The translations under genes were made by a program, and so were the position numbers. Positions 26,029 to 34,140 of a stretch of 42,043 bases of DNA are shown here, piece after piece. The stretch covers positions 1-42,043 of the forward strand of contig JAKQLF010000287.1 in NCBI GenBank assembly GCA_029567325.1. Reading direction: 5' to 3'. The notes beneath the pieces are model-generated. The model had not been told where the DNA came from. It saw only the letters and a program-made list of their open reading frames with translations, and searched no databases. The DNA comes from Bacteroidota bacterium. GTDB taxonomy: Bacteria; Bacteroidota; Bacteroidia; Chitinophagales; Saprospiraceae. How positions within the stretch are numbered: position 1 is the first letter of the stretch; each line of letters begins with the position of its first letter.

Positions 26029-26694
26029 CTAAAAACTATTTATCATATTGAGCAGCGTTTTATTGCTGTTTTCCACTGCTTCATGAATTGCCCAATTTGC
26101 CTTATTACGAGGTTCCACAAAATTACTCAGCCCTCTTATTTGCAAGTATTGAATATCCAAACACTTGCAAGCATAAGCAAAACCAAAGCCTTCCATGGTT
26201 TCCAAATCCGCAGTCCCACTTCTTTTTTCAATTGTTGTTGCACAACCACTTACGGTATTTACTGAATTGGATGTTACTTGGGGTAAATTGGATACAAATT
26301 TTGATTTGTCGTTAATGAGCCAACCATTAGTAAAAGGAAAAACATTGGCATCTTCCAATTGTAAGTCGTACATAGAAATAATTTTTCCTTCAGGATCTTC
26401 TGCACCCAGGTCAATCATTTTGTCTTTGGTGACTTCAAAAACTCCACCCAACTTTAAATCTCTGTTGTAACTTCCTGCCAAACCAATATTGATGGCCAAG
26501 TCAATATTTTTGATAGAAGGATATGTTGCCAATGCAAAAGCCGTTTTAGTACTTCCAATACCTGTAGTGAGGGGGAAAATGGAATGACCATTCAACTCAT
26601 ATTCAAAGAATGATTTTTTATTTCCTGATTCTTGCAAGAAATTCAAAAAAGGACTTATTTCCAATTCTGTAGCGGCTACAATGAGTATTTTCAT
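26029..26694 (-). CDS. mqnB: Futalosine hydrolase
   Basis: It cleaves futalosine to dehypoxanthine futalosine, a step of the futalosine route to menaquinone. The 221-residue protein has the nucleosidase fold: MKILIVAATELEI at the start, INIGLAGSY (about 69-77), DLGAEDPEG, and the family block LETMEGFGFAYAC (about 163-175) followed by LQIRGLSNFVEPRNKANW. These fit MqnB rather than the MTA/SAH nucleosidase MtnN, which lacks the long PRN-x-x-W segment. It lies 24 bases downstream of a ubiX-type gene on the same strand, and this pairing is consistent with menaquinone synthesis. Confidence 0.9.
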   Translation of the reverse strand: MKILIVAATELEISPFLNFLQESGNKKSFFEYELNGHSIFPLTTGIGSTKTAFALATYPSIKNIDLAINIGLAGSYNRDLKLGGVFEVTKDKMIDLGAEDPEGKIISMYDLQLEDANVFPFTNGWLINDKSKFVSNLPQVTSNSVNTVSGCATTIEKRSGTADLETMEGFGFAYACKCLDIQYLQIRGLSNFVEPRNKANWAIHEAVENSNKTLLNMINSF

Positions 26695-26718
26695 TTCAAA
26701 AATTATATATTTTATGTA

Positions 26719-27276
26719 TTACTCTCCCCATCTTTTGGAGGTACTTTGTGGCAAATCAATGAGGTCAAGTATTCGGTCTACCACAGAATCTACTACATCA
26801 TCAATGGTCTTTGGATGATTATAAAATGACGGTGTAGCAGGACATATTATCCCTCCAGCTAAAGTAATCTTTTCCATATTTTGAATGTGGATCAAGTTGA
26901 TAGGACTTTCCCGAGGAACGACAATCAACTTGCGTCTTTCTTTGAGCATGACATCTGCTGATCGAGTCATCAAATCATTGGAAATACCAGTTGCAATACG
27001 CGCAAGTGTGCCCATGGAGCAGGGGCAAACAACCATCGCCTCATATCTTGCTGAGCCAGAAGCAAAAGGTGCAAAAAAGTCTTTGCTCCCATAAACCTTG
27101 ATACTTGAGTAGGTCGAAAGGTCAAAACTTCCTATCTCCAGTTCCCAATTGGTAATAGCGTTTTCACTTGCAATAACGCCAATCTGAATTTCTGGTTGAC
27201 TGCCCACTTTGTCCAAAAACCTTTTGGCATAGATTGCACCACTACTTCCACCAATTCCTAAAACGATCTTCTTCAT
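26719..27276 (-). CDS. ubiX: UbiX-family flavin prenyltransferase
   Basis: It joins a dimethylallyl group to FMN to make the prenylated flavin needed by UbiD-type decarboxylases. The 185-residue protein has the family FMN motif GIGGSSGAIYAKRFLD near the start, the segment VVCPCSMGTLARIATGIS NDLMTRSADVMLKERRKL split across the middle, and the basic VPRESPI motif. The start MKKIVLGIGGSSG at 27276 is preferred; an in-frame ATG at 27297 adds seven residues. The neighbour mqnB (24 bases downstream) suggests it serves the UbiD-like decarboxylation step of the futalosine pathway; no ubiD homologue is in the window. Confidence 0.9.
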   Translation of the reverse strand: MKKIVLGIGGSSGAIYAKRFLDKVGSQPEIQIGVIASENAITNWELEIGSFDLSTYSSIKVYGSKDFFAPFASGSARYEAMVVCPCSMGTLARIATGISNDLMTRSADVMLKERRKLIVVPRESPINLIHIQNMEKITLAGGIICPATPSFYNHPKTIDDVVDSVVDRILDLIDLPQSTSKRWGE

Positions 27277-27376
27277 GCCTTGTATAAATTGTTCCAAAGG
27301 TAAACTCTAAAAATAAAATATGGTTTATGTGTTGAAAATATACTGAAGCTAAAACCATCCCTCTACGAAATTTAGC

Positions 27377-27384
27377 TACTTTTG
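27377..27384 (+). promoter_or_regulatory. TAnnTTTG promoter box of the folD-prmA operon
   Basis: TACTTTTG is an exact match to TAnnTTTG, 52 bases before the folD ATG at 27437; no TTG at the expected distance upstream. Confidence 0.4.
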
Positions 27385-27436
27385 CAGCCTTAGTTGGGGC
27401 TTTTATTCAAACCAACCATTCATAAAATAGCGCATC

Positions 27437-28315
27437 ATGATATTACTAGATGGTAAAAAATTATCAGGAGAGATTCGGGACGAACTAAAAATAAAGGTTG
27501 ATTTACTCAAGGCCGCAGGGAGTAAAGTGCCTCATTTGGCAGCAGTTTTGGTTGGTGATAATCCTGCAAGTAAAGCCTACGTTGGTAATAAAATCAGATT
27601 CTGTGAAGAGGTAGGTTACAAATCAACATTGATCTCTGCATCCACTGATATAACACAAACAGAGCTCCTTGACATTATAACACAACTCAATGAGGATGAG
27701 GATGTTGACGGTTACATCGTGCAACTCCCGTTACCAAAACACATTGATGAAGCAACTATAAATTTGGCAATAGACCACAAAAAGGATGTAGATGGTTTTC
27801 ATCCTATGAATTTTGGTAGGATGGCAGAGGGTATGACATCTTATTTACCCGCTACACCTGCAGGAATTATGGAGATCTTATCTAGATACAAGATCGATAC
27901 GGATGGCAAACATTGTGTTGTTGTGGGAAGAAGTAATATTGTAGGTACGCCTATGAGTATTTTACTTTCCAGAAAAGGTAATCCTGGCAATTGCACGGTG
28001 ACACTTACGCACAGTCGCACCAAAGACATCAAAGCGGAATTATTACGAGCAGATATCGTCATTGCAGCCATTGGTATTCCAGAATTCATCAAAGGAGATA
28101 TGATCAAAGAAGGTGCAGTGGTTATTGATGTCGGTATCAATAGGGTAGAGGATAATTCCAGAAAGTCGGGTTTTAAGCTCGTTGGCGATGTAGCTTTTGA
28201 AGAAGTTTCTCCAAAAGCTTCTGCCATCACGCCCGTGCCTGGAGGGGTTGGACCTATGACGGTCACAGCATTGATGCTCAATACTTTCAAAGCCGCAACA
28301 AAAGAAATATACTAA
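27437..28315 (+). CDS. folD: Bifunctional methylenetetrahydrofolate dehydrogenase / methenyltetrahydrofolate cyclohydrolase
   Basis: It interconverts 5,10-methylene-, 5,10-methenyl- and 10-formyl-tetrahydrofolate, feeding purine synthesis. The 292-residue protein has the family motif with Tyr48 and Lys52 in AYVGNKIRFCEEVGY, the block VDGYIVQLPLPKHID, the NADP-binding segment VVVGRSNIVGTPMSILL, and the C-terminal signature TPVPGGVGPMTV. The TAA of folD overlaps the ATG of prmA by one base (TAATG), so the two genes are translationally coupled. Together with purN and purU in this window it covers supply and use of the formyl-folate pool. Confidence 0.96.
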   Translation: MILLDGKKLSGEIRDELKIKVDLLKAAGSKVPHLAAVLVGDNPASKAYVGNKIRFCEEVGYKSTLISASTDITQTELLDIITQLNEDEDVDGYIVQLPLPKHIDEATINLAIDHKKDVDGFHPMNFGRMAEGMTSYLPATPAGIMEILSRYKIDTDGKHCVVVGRSNIVGTPMSILLSRKGNPGNCTVTLTHSRTKDIKAELLRADIVIAAIGIPEFIKGDMIKEGAVVIDVGINRVEDNSRKSGFKLVGDVAFEEVSPKASAITPVPGGVGPMTVTALMLNTFKAATKEIY

Positions 28316-29136
28316 TGTCAAAATTTTTAAAAGTTTCCATCAGCAAAAATGACGAAGTTTTGCTGGCTCACTTGAGTCTACTACCTTTTGACTCTTTTCA
28401 AGAAAATGATAATGGGACCTTGGATGCATACATTGCCTATGAAGAATGGACCAGTTTTGTTCAAAATGAGGTCAATGATGTAGCCTCCATGTTTGATGCG
28501 AATGTAGAAGTGTCGGAATTGGAAAATAAAAACTGGAATGAAGAGTGGGAAACCAATTTCACACCAGTTGAGGTTGACGATTTTGTAAGGATAAGAGCGG
28601 ATTTTCATCCTTCGATTCCTGGTTTTGAGTACGAATTGACCATCCACCCCAAAATGGCCTTTGGTACAGGTCATCACCAGACAACTTACACCATGATCAA
28701 AGCGATGAGAACCCTGCAATTTGTGGGCAAAAATGTCTTTGATTTTGGATGTGGTACGGGAGTTTTGGCCATTGTTGCCTCAAAAATGGGCGCAAAAGCA
28801 ATCGATGCGGTTGACATCGAAGATGCCTCTTTCGAAAATACCATTGAGAATGCCAAAATCAATGAGTGTAAAAATATTACAACTTACCTTGGAGACTTGA
28901 GCATGGTTCCTGTGGTGAAGTATGACGTTATTCTGGCGAACATCAATAGAAATGTCTTGCTTGCAGATGCAAGTGATTTGGTCGCAAGGTTGATCAATTC
29001 GGGAGGGAAACTATTGTTGTCAGGTATTTTGGAAGCAGATTTTGATGCAATCAATGATCAGTATACCAAATTGGGTCTGAAGCTTACCAAAAGGTATGGT
29101 AAAGAAGGATGGTTGTGTTTGATGTTTGAAAACTAA
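28315..29136 (+). CDS. prmA: Ribosomal protein L11 methyltransferase
   Basis: The 273-residue S-adenosylmethionine-dependent enzyme trimethylates ribosomal protein L11. It has the PrmA N-terminal substrate domain (about 1-95, with NWNEEWETNFTPVEV), a linker with the diagnostic MAFGTGHHQTT (about 118-128), motif I DFGCGTGVLAI (about 143-153), VDIEDASFENTIENA (about 165-179) and the NPPF-like position VILANINRNVL. The start overlaps folD by one base. Its 3' end overlaps the convergent unknown gene by four bases. Confidence 0.94.
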   Translation: MSKFLKVSISKNDEVLLAHLSLLPFDSFQENDNGTLDAYIAYEEWTSFVQNEVNDVASMFDANVEVSELENKNWNEEWETNFTPVEVDDFVRIRADFHPSIPGFEYELTIHPKMAFGTGHHQTTYTMIKAMRTLQFVGKNVFDFGCGTGVLAIVASKMGAKAIDAVDIEDASFENTIENAKINECKNITTYLGDLSMVPVVKYDVILANINRNVLLADASDLVARLINSGGKLLLSGILEADFDAINDQYTKLGLKLTKRYGKEGWLCLMFEN

Positions 29137-30590
29137 TTTCGATATTTTGGTTTCTGCTCAAGGGCTGTTATTTTTTCTAGAATCCAGGTTTTGTTTACAA
29201 CACCTTGTGTAGAGACAACCTTTTCTCTCAATTTCTCTATTTTTGTCCGATCATTTAAATCTAAATTCAATAGATTTCTTGTGAAGGAGATCAAGTTGAG
29301 ATAATGTGTTTTCCTGGTTTTTGTTAAAGATTTTTCTCTAGTAACATACACTCTGAAACTTTGAAGTAAGGAATCTAGCACGGTTGTTTCTCCCAATTCG
29401 TAATATGCAGCTATCAATAAAGATCGGGCATTGAGGTTGTACCATACATCGTCAAAGACAATGTTACTTACATATTCTATTACTTTGGAGAAGTCACCTT
29501 TGTATGTTTCCAAACGTGCCAAGGAAAAGTAAAAAGCATTGTTTCTAAATTTTTCATCTAACTTGGAAGCAAATGTGTGGATGAAGTTTTCTACCCAATC
29601 CAATTCACCAACTCTTAAACCCATGACAGCGATATTCCTGTAATCAGAAGTTTCAAGGTAACCATTGACAAGAATTGATTCAGTTTCTAGTGCTGTTTTA
29701 TAAATTTCTAGAGATTCACTTTCAAATTTTGAAATTCCTTTATTTACCTTGTTGATGCAGTAATTGAGCATTGCATCAATGATTTCTTTACCTTCTGATT
29801 GGGGGAACAGATGTAGTGAAGTGGATACTAATTCCTTGAGTTCAAAATAATGGTTTTCATTTTCCGGTTCCAATTTTATTTGAATGATTTTGGAAAAAAC
29901 AGCAATAACAGGTATTTCTTTAAAGAGAGGATTGTTCGCCAACTTCATGACGATTTCTATCCCTCTGATATTGAGGTTAGTGTGGTATAATTGATTCCAG
30001 CTGAGGATTTCTGTATAATATTTGAGCTTTTCACTGATGAAGTAAATGTCAAGATTTTCAGATATTTTGTCTATATCCAGACCATAATTTCCTGATTTGA
30101 AGTCCATTTTACGCTCATCTTCAGGAATGAGCCCAAAAATACCTTTTTCAATATTGTATTGGTTGAGAAAATATTGAGCATTCCTGTTTGGATCAGTTCT
30201 CCTGCTAACATCTATATCATTGATCAAAGAATCATACAATTTGGTTGCATTTCTTTTTTTGAAAGCGTTGATTTTGTAATAGTTAGCAATATGCGGATCT
30301 TCATCAAATTCTTTTTGAATGAGGAATTTTTCTATTAAGGTATTAAAGTCAGAATTGAGTTTTCTGAATTTAACATCATCATAAGGTTGCTCGAAAATTG
30401 TATTCCAAACTGATTCCTCTACAAGATCATTGATGCCATTTTCCTTCTTGAATGCTTCTGAAAGTATATCCAAATAAGTGACCATACTTTCCTTTTGGTT
30501 AAAAAAAGGAGACAACAAAAACTTCCTAAATGCATTTAACTCGTATGCATCCAACATTTTTAAAGCATAGTGAGCTTTCCTTTCTTTCAT
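29133..30590 (-). CDS. All-helical protein of unknown function
   Basis: I do not recognise this 485-residue protein. There is no signal peptide, membrane helix or known catalytic motif. It is helix-rich throughout, with TPR-like stretches such as RNNAFYFSLARLETYKGDFSKV and ARSLLIAAYYELGETT, which suggests an alpha-solenoid scaffold. The N-terminus has a motif seen as LNAFRKFLLSPFFNQKE. Many residues are charged. The last four bases overlap prmA on the opposite strand, so both genes share a 3' end region. It is transcribed alone. The AT-rich 307-base gap before the next gene has its likely promoter, but I see no perfect box. Confidence 0.7.
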   Translation of the reverse strand: MKERKAHYALKMLDAYELNAFRKFLLSPFFNQKESMVTYLDILSEAFKKENGINDLVEESVWNTIFEQPYDDVKFRKLNSDFNTLIEKFLIQKEFDEDPHIANYYKINAFKKRNATKLYDSLINDIDVSRRTDPNRNAQYFLNQYNIEKGIFGLIPEDERKMDFKSGNYGLDIDKISENLDIYFISEKLKYYTEILSWNQLYHTNLNIRGIEIVMKLANNPLFKEIPVIAVFSKIIQIKLEPENENHYFELKELVSTSLHLFPQSEGKEIIDAMLNYCINKVNKGISKFESESLEIYKTALETESILVNGYLETSDYRNIAVMGLRVGELDWVENFIHTFASKLDEKFRNNAFYFSLARLETYKGDFSKVIEYVSNIVFDDVWYNLNARSLLIAAYYELGETTVLDSLLQSFRVYVTREKSLTKTRKTHYLNLISFTRNLLNLDLNDRTKIEKLREKVVSTQGVVNKTWILEKITALEQKPKYRN

Positions 30591-30849
30591 ATTCCACAGA
30601 CATTTGTCATTGAACCTTTATGATTGTTTAGTTTATAAAATTAGATACTTCTTGATCAATATAAAGGATGTGATTCTGAACTTTTTTTGCTTTTTTAGTC
30701 ATAATCCAACCATTTGTGAAGCTTCAAAGTTATCCTTTTTTGCTAAAACATTGAATAGTACAAGAAAAATCATATCCAAAATTATGCATTTATAATGTGC
30801 AAATAGTAAGAGATTAACACATTAAATTAAAAATTATATATTAAAACTT
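30591..30849. other. AT-rich intergenic gap between divergent genes
   Basis: The 307-base gap at 30591-30897 separates the divergent helical-protein and dockerin-protein genes. Apart from the promoter at 30850-30878 I see no open frame, RNA gene or repeat in it. Short open frames here have no coding character. Confidence 0.5.
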
Positions 30850-30878
30850 TTGTTATCCAGATGAATAGACTATTTTTG
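30850..30878 (+). promoter_or_regulatory. Promoter of the dockerin/cohesin-like gene
   Basis: TTG (30850-30852), an 18-base spacer and TATTTTTG (30871-30878) match the Bacteroidota promoter. The ATG at 30898 is 19 bases after the box. Confidence 0.55.
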
Positions 30879-30897
30879 TGGGAAATAACCACAACTC

Positions 30898-33372
30898 ATG
30901 GACTTTCAGGCTTTGGCCAAAACGTTTACCATCAGAGTGACTCTCATGTGCATCAGTATGTGTTGGGTACTCACTGCCAGAGGGCAAGGTTATACCTTCA
31001 CTGCTGAGGATAAGTTCATTACTCTCGTTACTGGTGGAACTTTTACTGATACTATATACTCTTATGGTCCTGCTTTTTTTGCTGCCAATACATTTAAGGA
31101 CCCGTTTGGAGAGATGGAAATATCAGCCAGAACTATTTCTAAAGATTTTTATGAATTAGTTTTCTCTTTTGAAAACTCAACATTCAAAGGCACAAAAGGA
31201 TTTGAAGTCGAAACTTTTGCATCTTCACCTACCATCTACAAAAAGATTCGATATAATTTCAACGTAGTTGAGTCCATTGTCATAGCAAAAGATGATTTTG
31301 TGAAAATTGAAAATGGGGCGCAATCTATCACCATTGATCCATTAGCAAATGATGAGTTCAATGATGTATTTTCCAAAAGCTTGATAGTTACAGATTCAAA
31401 GTATGGATCTGCAACGGTAGATAACCAATATGTTACATACCAAGTTTCCCCCGATTTCAAAAATGATGTATTGCTCTACACAGTGAGCAATTTTTCTGGA
31501 GTAAATGATCAGGGGGCTATATATCTATATGCTGATAAGACAATCTCTGCAGATGAAATAAAATATGAAGTTGTTTCTGTAAATGGAAGCATCTTGATAT
31601 TCCTTCCAAATGGAAACACTATCAATACCTTAATACCCAAATTTGGTGCTCTAAAGAAAATCAATAATCAGATATACGAGTATGTACCTGGAATTGCAGA
31701 TGCCTTTGATAAAATTGTTTTTCATTCTGGAGGTTATAATATAGTTTACAACATTGAGATTAAAAGTGTTGTAAAGGACAAAGGATTGGTAAAAGATGAT
31801 GTAGTATATACACCAACGAATACAGCCATTACTTTCGACGTATTTTTAAATGACGATACCAAAGCCAATGGTGTAATTAATTATTCTGATGAGCTGACTT
31901 ATCTGGGAAATGGCCAGTTTAGTTATAATCCTGAACCCAACTTTATTGGCGTCAAAAAATTCTTTTACGAAACGGGTAATAAATTATCTAGAGAAGTTGG
32001 TGAAATTGCAATCAATGTTGGAAATATTGATCCTTCTGATGCATATGTTTACAGTTTTGATGTGATCAGTGGAATGAGTCACACATTTTCCTATGATCTT
32101 CCTTTTGATGCTTATAGCATAGGTATCAATTCCAATCCGCTCCATGGAGCCGCATCTGCATACAGGCAAAATGAAGAAATCCTGTTGGATTGTGGAAGCA
32201 TTCAAGGCAAAGCTGTAGTTTCATATTTTCCGATGCCTGGTTATACGGGTTCTGATGAAATGACGATCAAGTATTGCGCTGGAAATAATGACTGCAAAAT
32301 TTATAAATTAAGATATAATGTATACCCACCTGTTGATGGGGCATGTGACTGTGGAACCGATTGTATTTGGCCAGGTGATGTAAACAGAGATGGAGTAGTA
32401 AGTCCATCAGATTTGTTGCTTATCGGTAAAAATTATGGTCAATTAGGTGGTGCGAGGTCAAATTCAGCCGTTGATTGGCACGGACAAAATGGCCCATCAT
32501 GGGGATCGGAAAATGAAAATGCAAGACATGCAGATACAAATGGTGATGGAATTGTAGATAGAAAAGACGTTTCTGCAATAGTGAATAATCTAGGAAAATT
32601 ATCTGCCTTGGTTCCATCTGCTTATGGTAACGATAGAACTTTTCCTTTTTATTTGATACCACAGACAACTGAAGTCGATTCTGGTGATTTAGTTGTTTTC
32701 GATGTTTTTGTTGGCTCAGATGATCTTCCATTATTGGATGCTTATGGCTTGTCATTCAATATTCGGTTTGCACCTGGATTTTTAGATTCTTCCAGTGTTG
32801 AGGTCAATTTTGTTGATGATAGTTGGTTTGCAAAGCAATCACCAATTATTGATTTTGCTGCCCAAAAAGAAAATGGGTTAGTAACGGCTGCTATATCTAG
32901 AACTCATAATAAAGGTATCTCAGGAAAGGGTTTGATTGGGCAAGTTGTTGCTGTCGTTAAAGACGAAGTTGAAGGATTTAAAGATGAAGATGCTGAATTC
33001 ATCATGCAAAATGTAATCGCATCTGGTATTGTTTTGGAAGATTCAAAAGGGAATAAAGTAAATGCCAAATCCGTAGTTGTTCCTATAAAAGTAAATAGAA
33101 AGCAGACAGAAAAAATTTCTTTAAGCGATCAAGTCGTTTTATACCCCAATCCTACAGCTGGTGACTTTAATCTTTCTTTATCTGGACAAGATGAAATGAA
33201 GGAAATATCGATTTTGGATATGTCTGGCAATTTGGTGAGAAACTATAAAGGCTTGTCAACTAAGCAATTTGCTATTGTTCAAGAAGGACTTCCAGATGGT
33301 ATGTACATCGTAAGAATTCAAACTGCAAGTAATACCTTGGTGAAAAAATTAAACGTTGTAAACGCGTTTTAA
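30898..33372 (+). CDS. T9SS-exported protein with dockerin-type repeats and a cohesin-like region
   Basis: The 824-residue protein has a signal peptide (about 1-29, CVLTARGQG). The first 470 residues contain beta-sandwich modules of the cadherin/Ig-like kind, each opening with a DD motif and a buried LAND/LNDD (ITIDPLANDEFND; AITFDVFLNDDTK). At 493-510 (GDVNRDGVVSPSDLLLIG) and about 546-563 (DTNGDGIVDRKDVSAIV) are two Ca-binding, dockerin-type loops, separated by an unusual 35-residue insert rich in Trp, Asn and Gly. A cohesin-like beta domain follows (about 572-690, VDSGDLVVFDVFVG, AYGLSFNIRFAPG). A T9SS C-terminal domain ends it (VVLYPNPTAGDFNLSLSG onward). It should sit on the cell surface. 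Ligand is unknown. Confidence 0.85.
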   Translation: MDFQALAKTFTIRVTLMCISMCWVLTARGQGYTFTAEDKFITLVTGGTFTDTIYSYGPAFFAANTFKDPFGEMEISARTISKDFYELVFSFENSTFKGTKGFEVETFASSPTIYKKIRYNFNVVESIVIAKDDFVKIENGAQSITIDPLANDEFNDVFSKSLIVTDSKYGSATVDNQYVTYQVSPDFKNDVLLYTVSNFSGVNDQGAIYLYADKTISADEIKYEVVSVNGSILIFLPNGNTINTLIPKFGALKKINNQIYEYVPGIADAFDKIVFHSGGYNIVYNIEIKSVVKDKGLVKDDVVYTPTNTAITFDVFLNDDTKANGVINYSDELTYLGNGQFSYNPEPNFIGVKKFFYETGNKLSREVGEIAINVGNIDPSDAYVYSFDVISGMSHTFSYDLPFDAYSIGINSNPLHGAASAYRQNEEILLDCGSIQGKAVVSYFPMPGYTGSDEMTIKYCAGNNDCKIYKLRYNVYPPVDGACDCGTDCIWPGDVNRDGVVSPSDLLLIGKNYGQLGGARSNSAVDWHGQNGPSWGSENENARHADTNGDGIVDRKDVSAIVNNLGKLSALVPSAYGNDRTFPFYLIPQTTEVDSGDLVVFDVFVGSDDLPLLDAYGLSFNIRFAPGFLDSSSVEVNFVDDSWFAKQSPIIDFAAQKENGLVTAAISRTHNKGISGKGLIGQVVAVVKDEVEGFKDEDAEFIMQNVIASGIVLEDSKGNKVNAKSVVVPIKVNRKQTEKISLSDQVVLYPNPTAGDFNLSLSGQDEMKEISILDMSGNLVRNYKGLSTKQFAIVQEGLPDGMYIVRIQTASNTLVKKLNVVNAF

Positions 33373-33409
33373 GATCTGGTTTCCCATTATATAAACAGAG
33401 TTTTCTTTT

Positions 33410-33438
33410 GAGAATAAGCTTTTTGATCTTGTATTCTC
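33410..33438. repeat. Inverted repeat between convergent genes
   Basis: GAGAATA (33410-33416) pairs with TATTCTC (33432-33438). It lies between the dockerin gene and the response regulator. No T-run follows on either strand, so it may be a weak terminator at most. Confidence 0.35.
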
Positions 33439-33454
33439 TCGAAAAAATAAAGCT

Positions 33455-34135
33455 TTACGATTTTTTGCCAGCCTTAAATATCAATTCTGCTAGATTTTTT
33501 GCATCCAATTTTTTCATTAAATTAAATCGATGAGCCTCAATAGTTCTTACTGATTTATTGAGCTTGTCAGCAATTTCTTTGTTGCTCAAACCATCTGTCA
33601 CAAGATCCAGTATTTGTCTTTCTCGTTTAGTAAGTTCATCTATTTCGATGGAAGTTGGTCCTACATCATTTGGTGATTCTGAAGAATTACTTGCATTTTT
33701 AGACGGTGTGTTTAAAAGCCTGGCAACAATATATTCTGAAACTGCTCCACTAAAATATTTGCCTCCACCAGCAACCGACCTGATAGCCTTGAGAAAATGG
33801 TCTTTACTTGTATCTTTCAAAATATAACCATCAGCACCAAAATCCAGTGCTTTCATGACATATTCTTCGGATTCATGCATAGACAGTATGAGGCACGGTG
33901 TCAGATCTCCTCTTTCTCGTAATTTTTTTAAAGCGTCCAAACCATTCAGATTGGGCATATTGATGTCCATGATGACAATGTCGGGATGATGTTGTAAAAT
34001 CAATGAAATGGCTTCATTGCCATCAGAACCCTCACCAATGATTTCAAAATCCTCCTCAGAAGATAACATTGCTTTGATACCATTTCTCACAATGGCATGA
34101 TCATCAACTAATAATATAGAAATTTCATTATCCAT
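33455..34135 (-). CDS. NarL/FixJ-family (LuxR-type) response regulator
   Basis: The 226-residue protein has an N-terminal receiver domain with acidic Asp11 and Asp12 (LLVDDHAIVRNG), phosphoacceptor Asp57 (IVIMDINMPNLNG) and the conserved Lys in GYILKDTSK. The C-terminal LuxR-type helix-turn-helix is LTKRERQILDLVTDGLSNKEIADKLN, followed by KSVRTIEAHRFNLMKKL. A linker rich in Ser and Asn separates them. The upstream kinase gene ends five bases away, so kinase and regulator are a cognate pair. Their target genes are not identified. Confidence 0.94.
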   Translation of the reverse strand: MDNEISILLVDDHAIVRNGIKAMLSSEEDFEIIGEGSDGNEAISLILQHHPDIVIMDINMPNLNGLDALKKLRERGDLTPCLILSMHESEEYVMKALDFGADGYILKDTSKDHFLKAIRSVAGGGKYFSGAVSEYIVARLLNTPSKNASNSSESPNDVGPTSIEIDELTKRERQILDLVTDGLSNKEIADKLNKSVRTIEAHRFNLMKKLDAKNLAELIFKAGKKS

Positions 34136-34140
34136 GTTGC

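Noticed and set aside
27841-28290. 149-codon minus-strand open frame
   Set aside because: It is antisense to folD, whose motifs are fully conserved in the plus frame.
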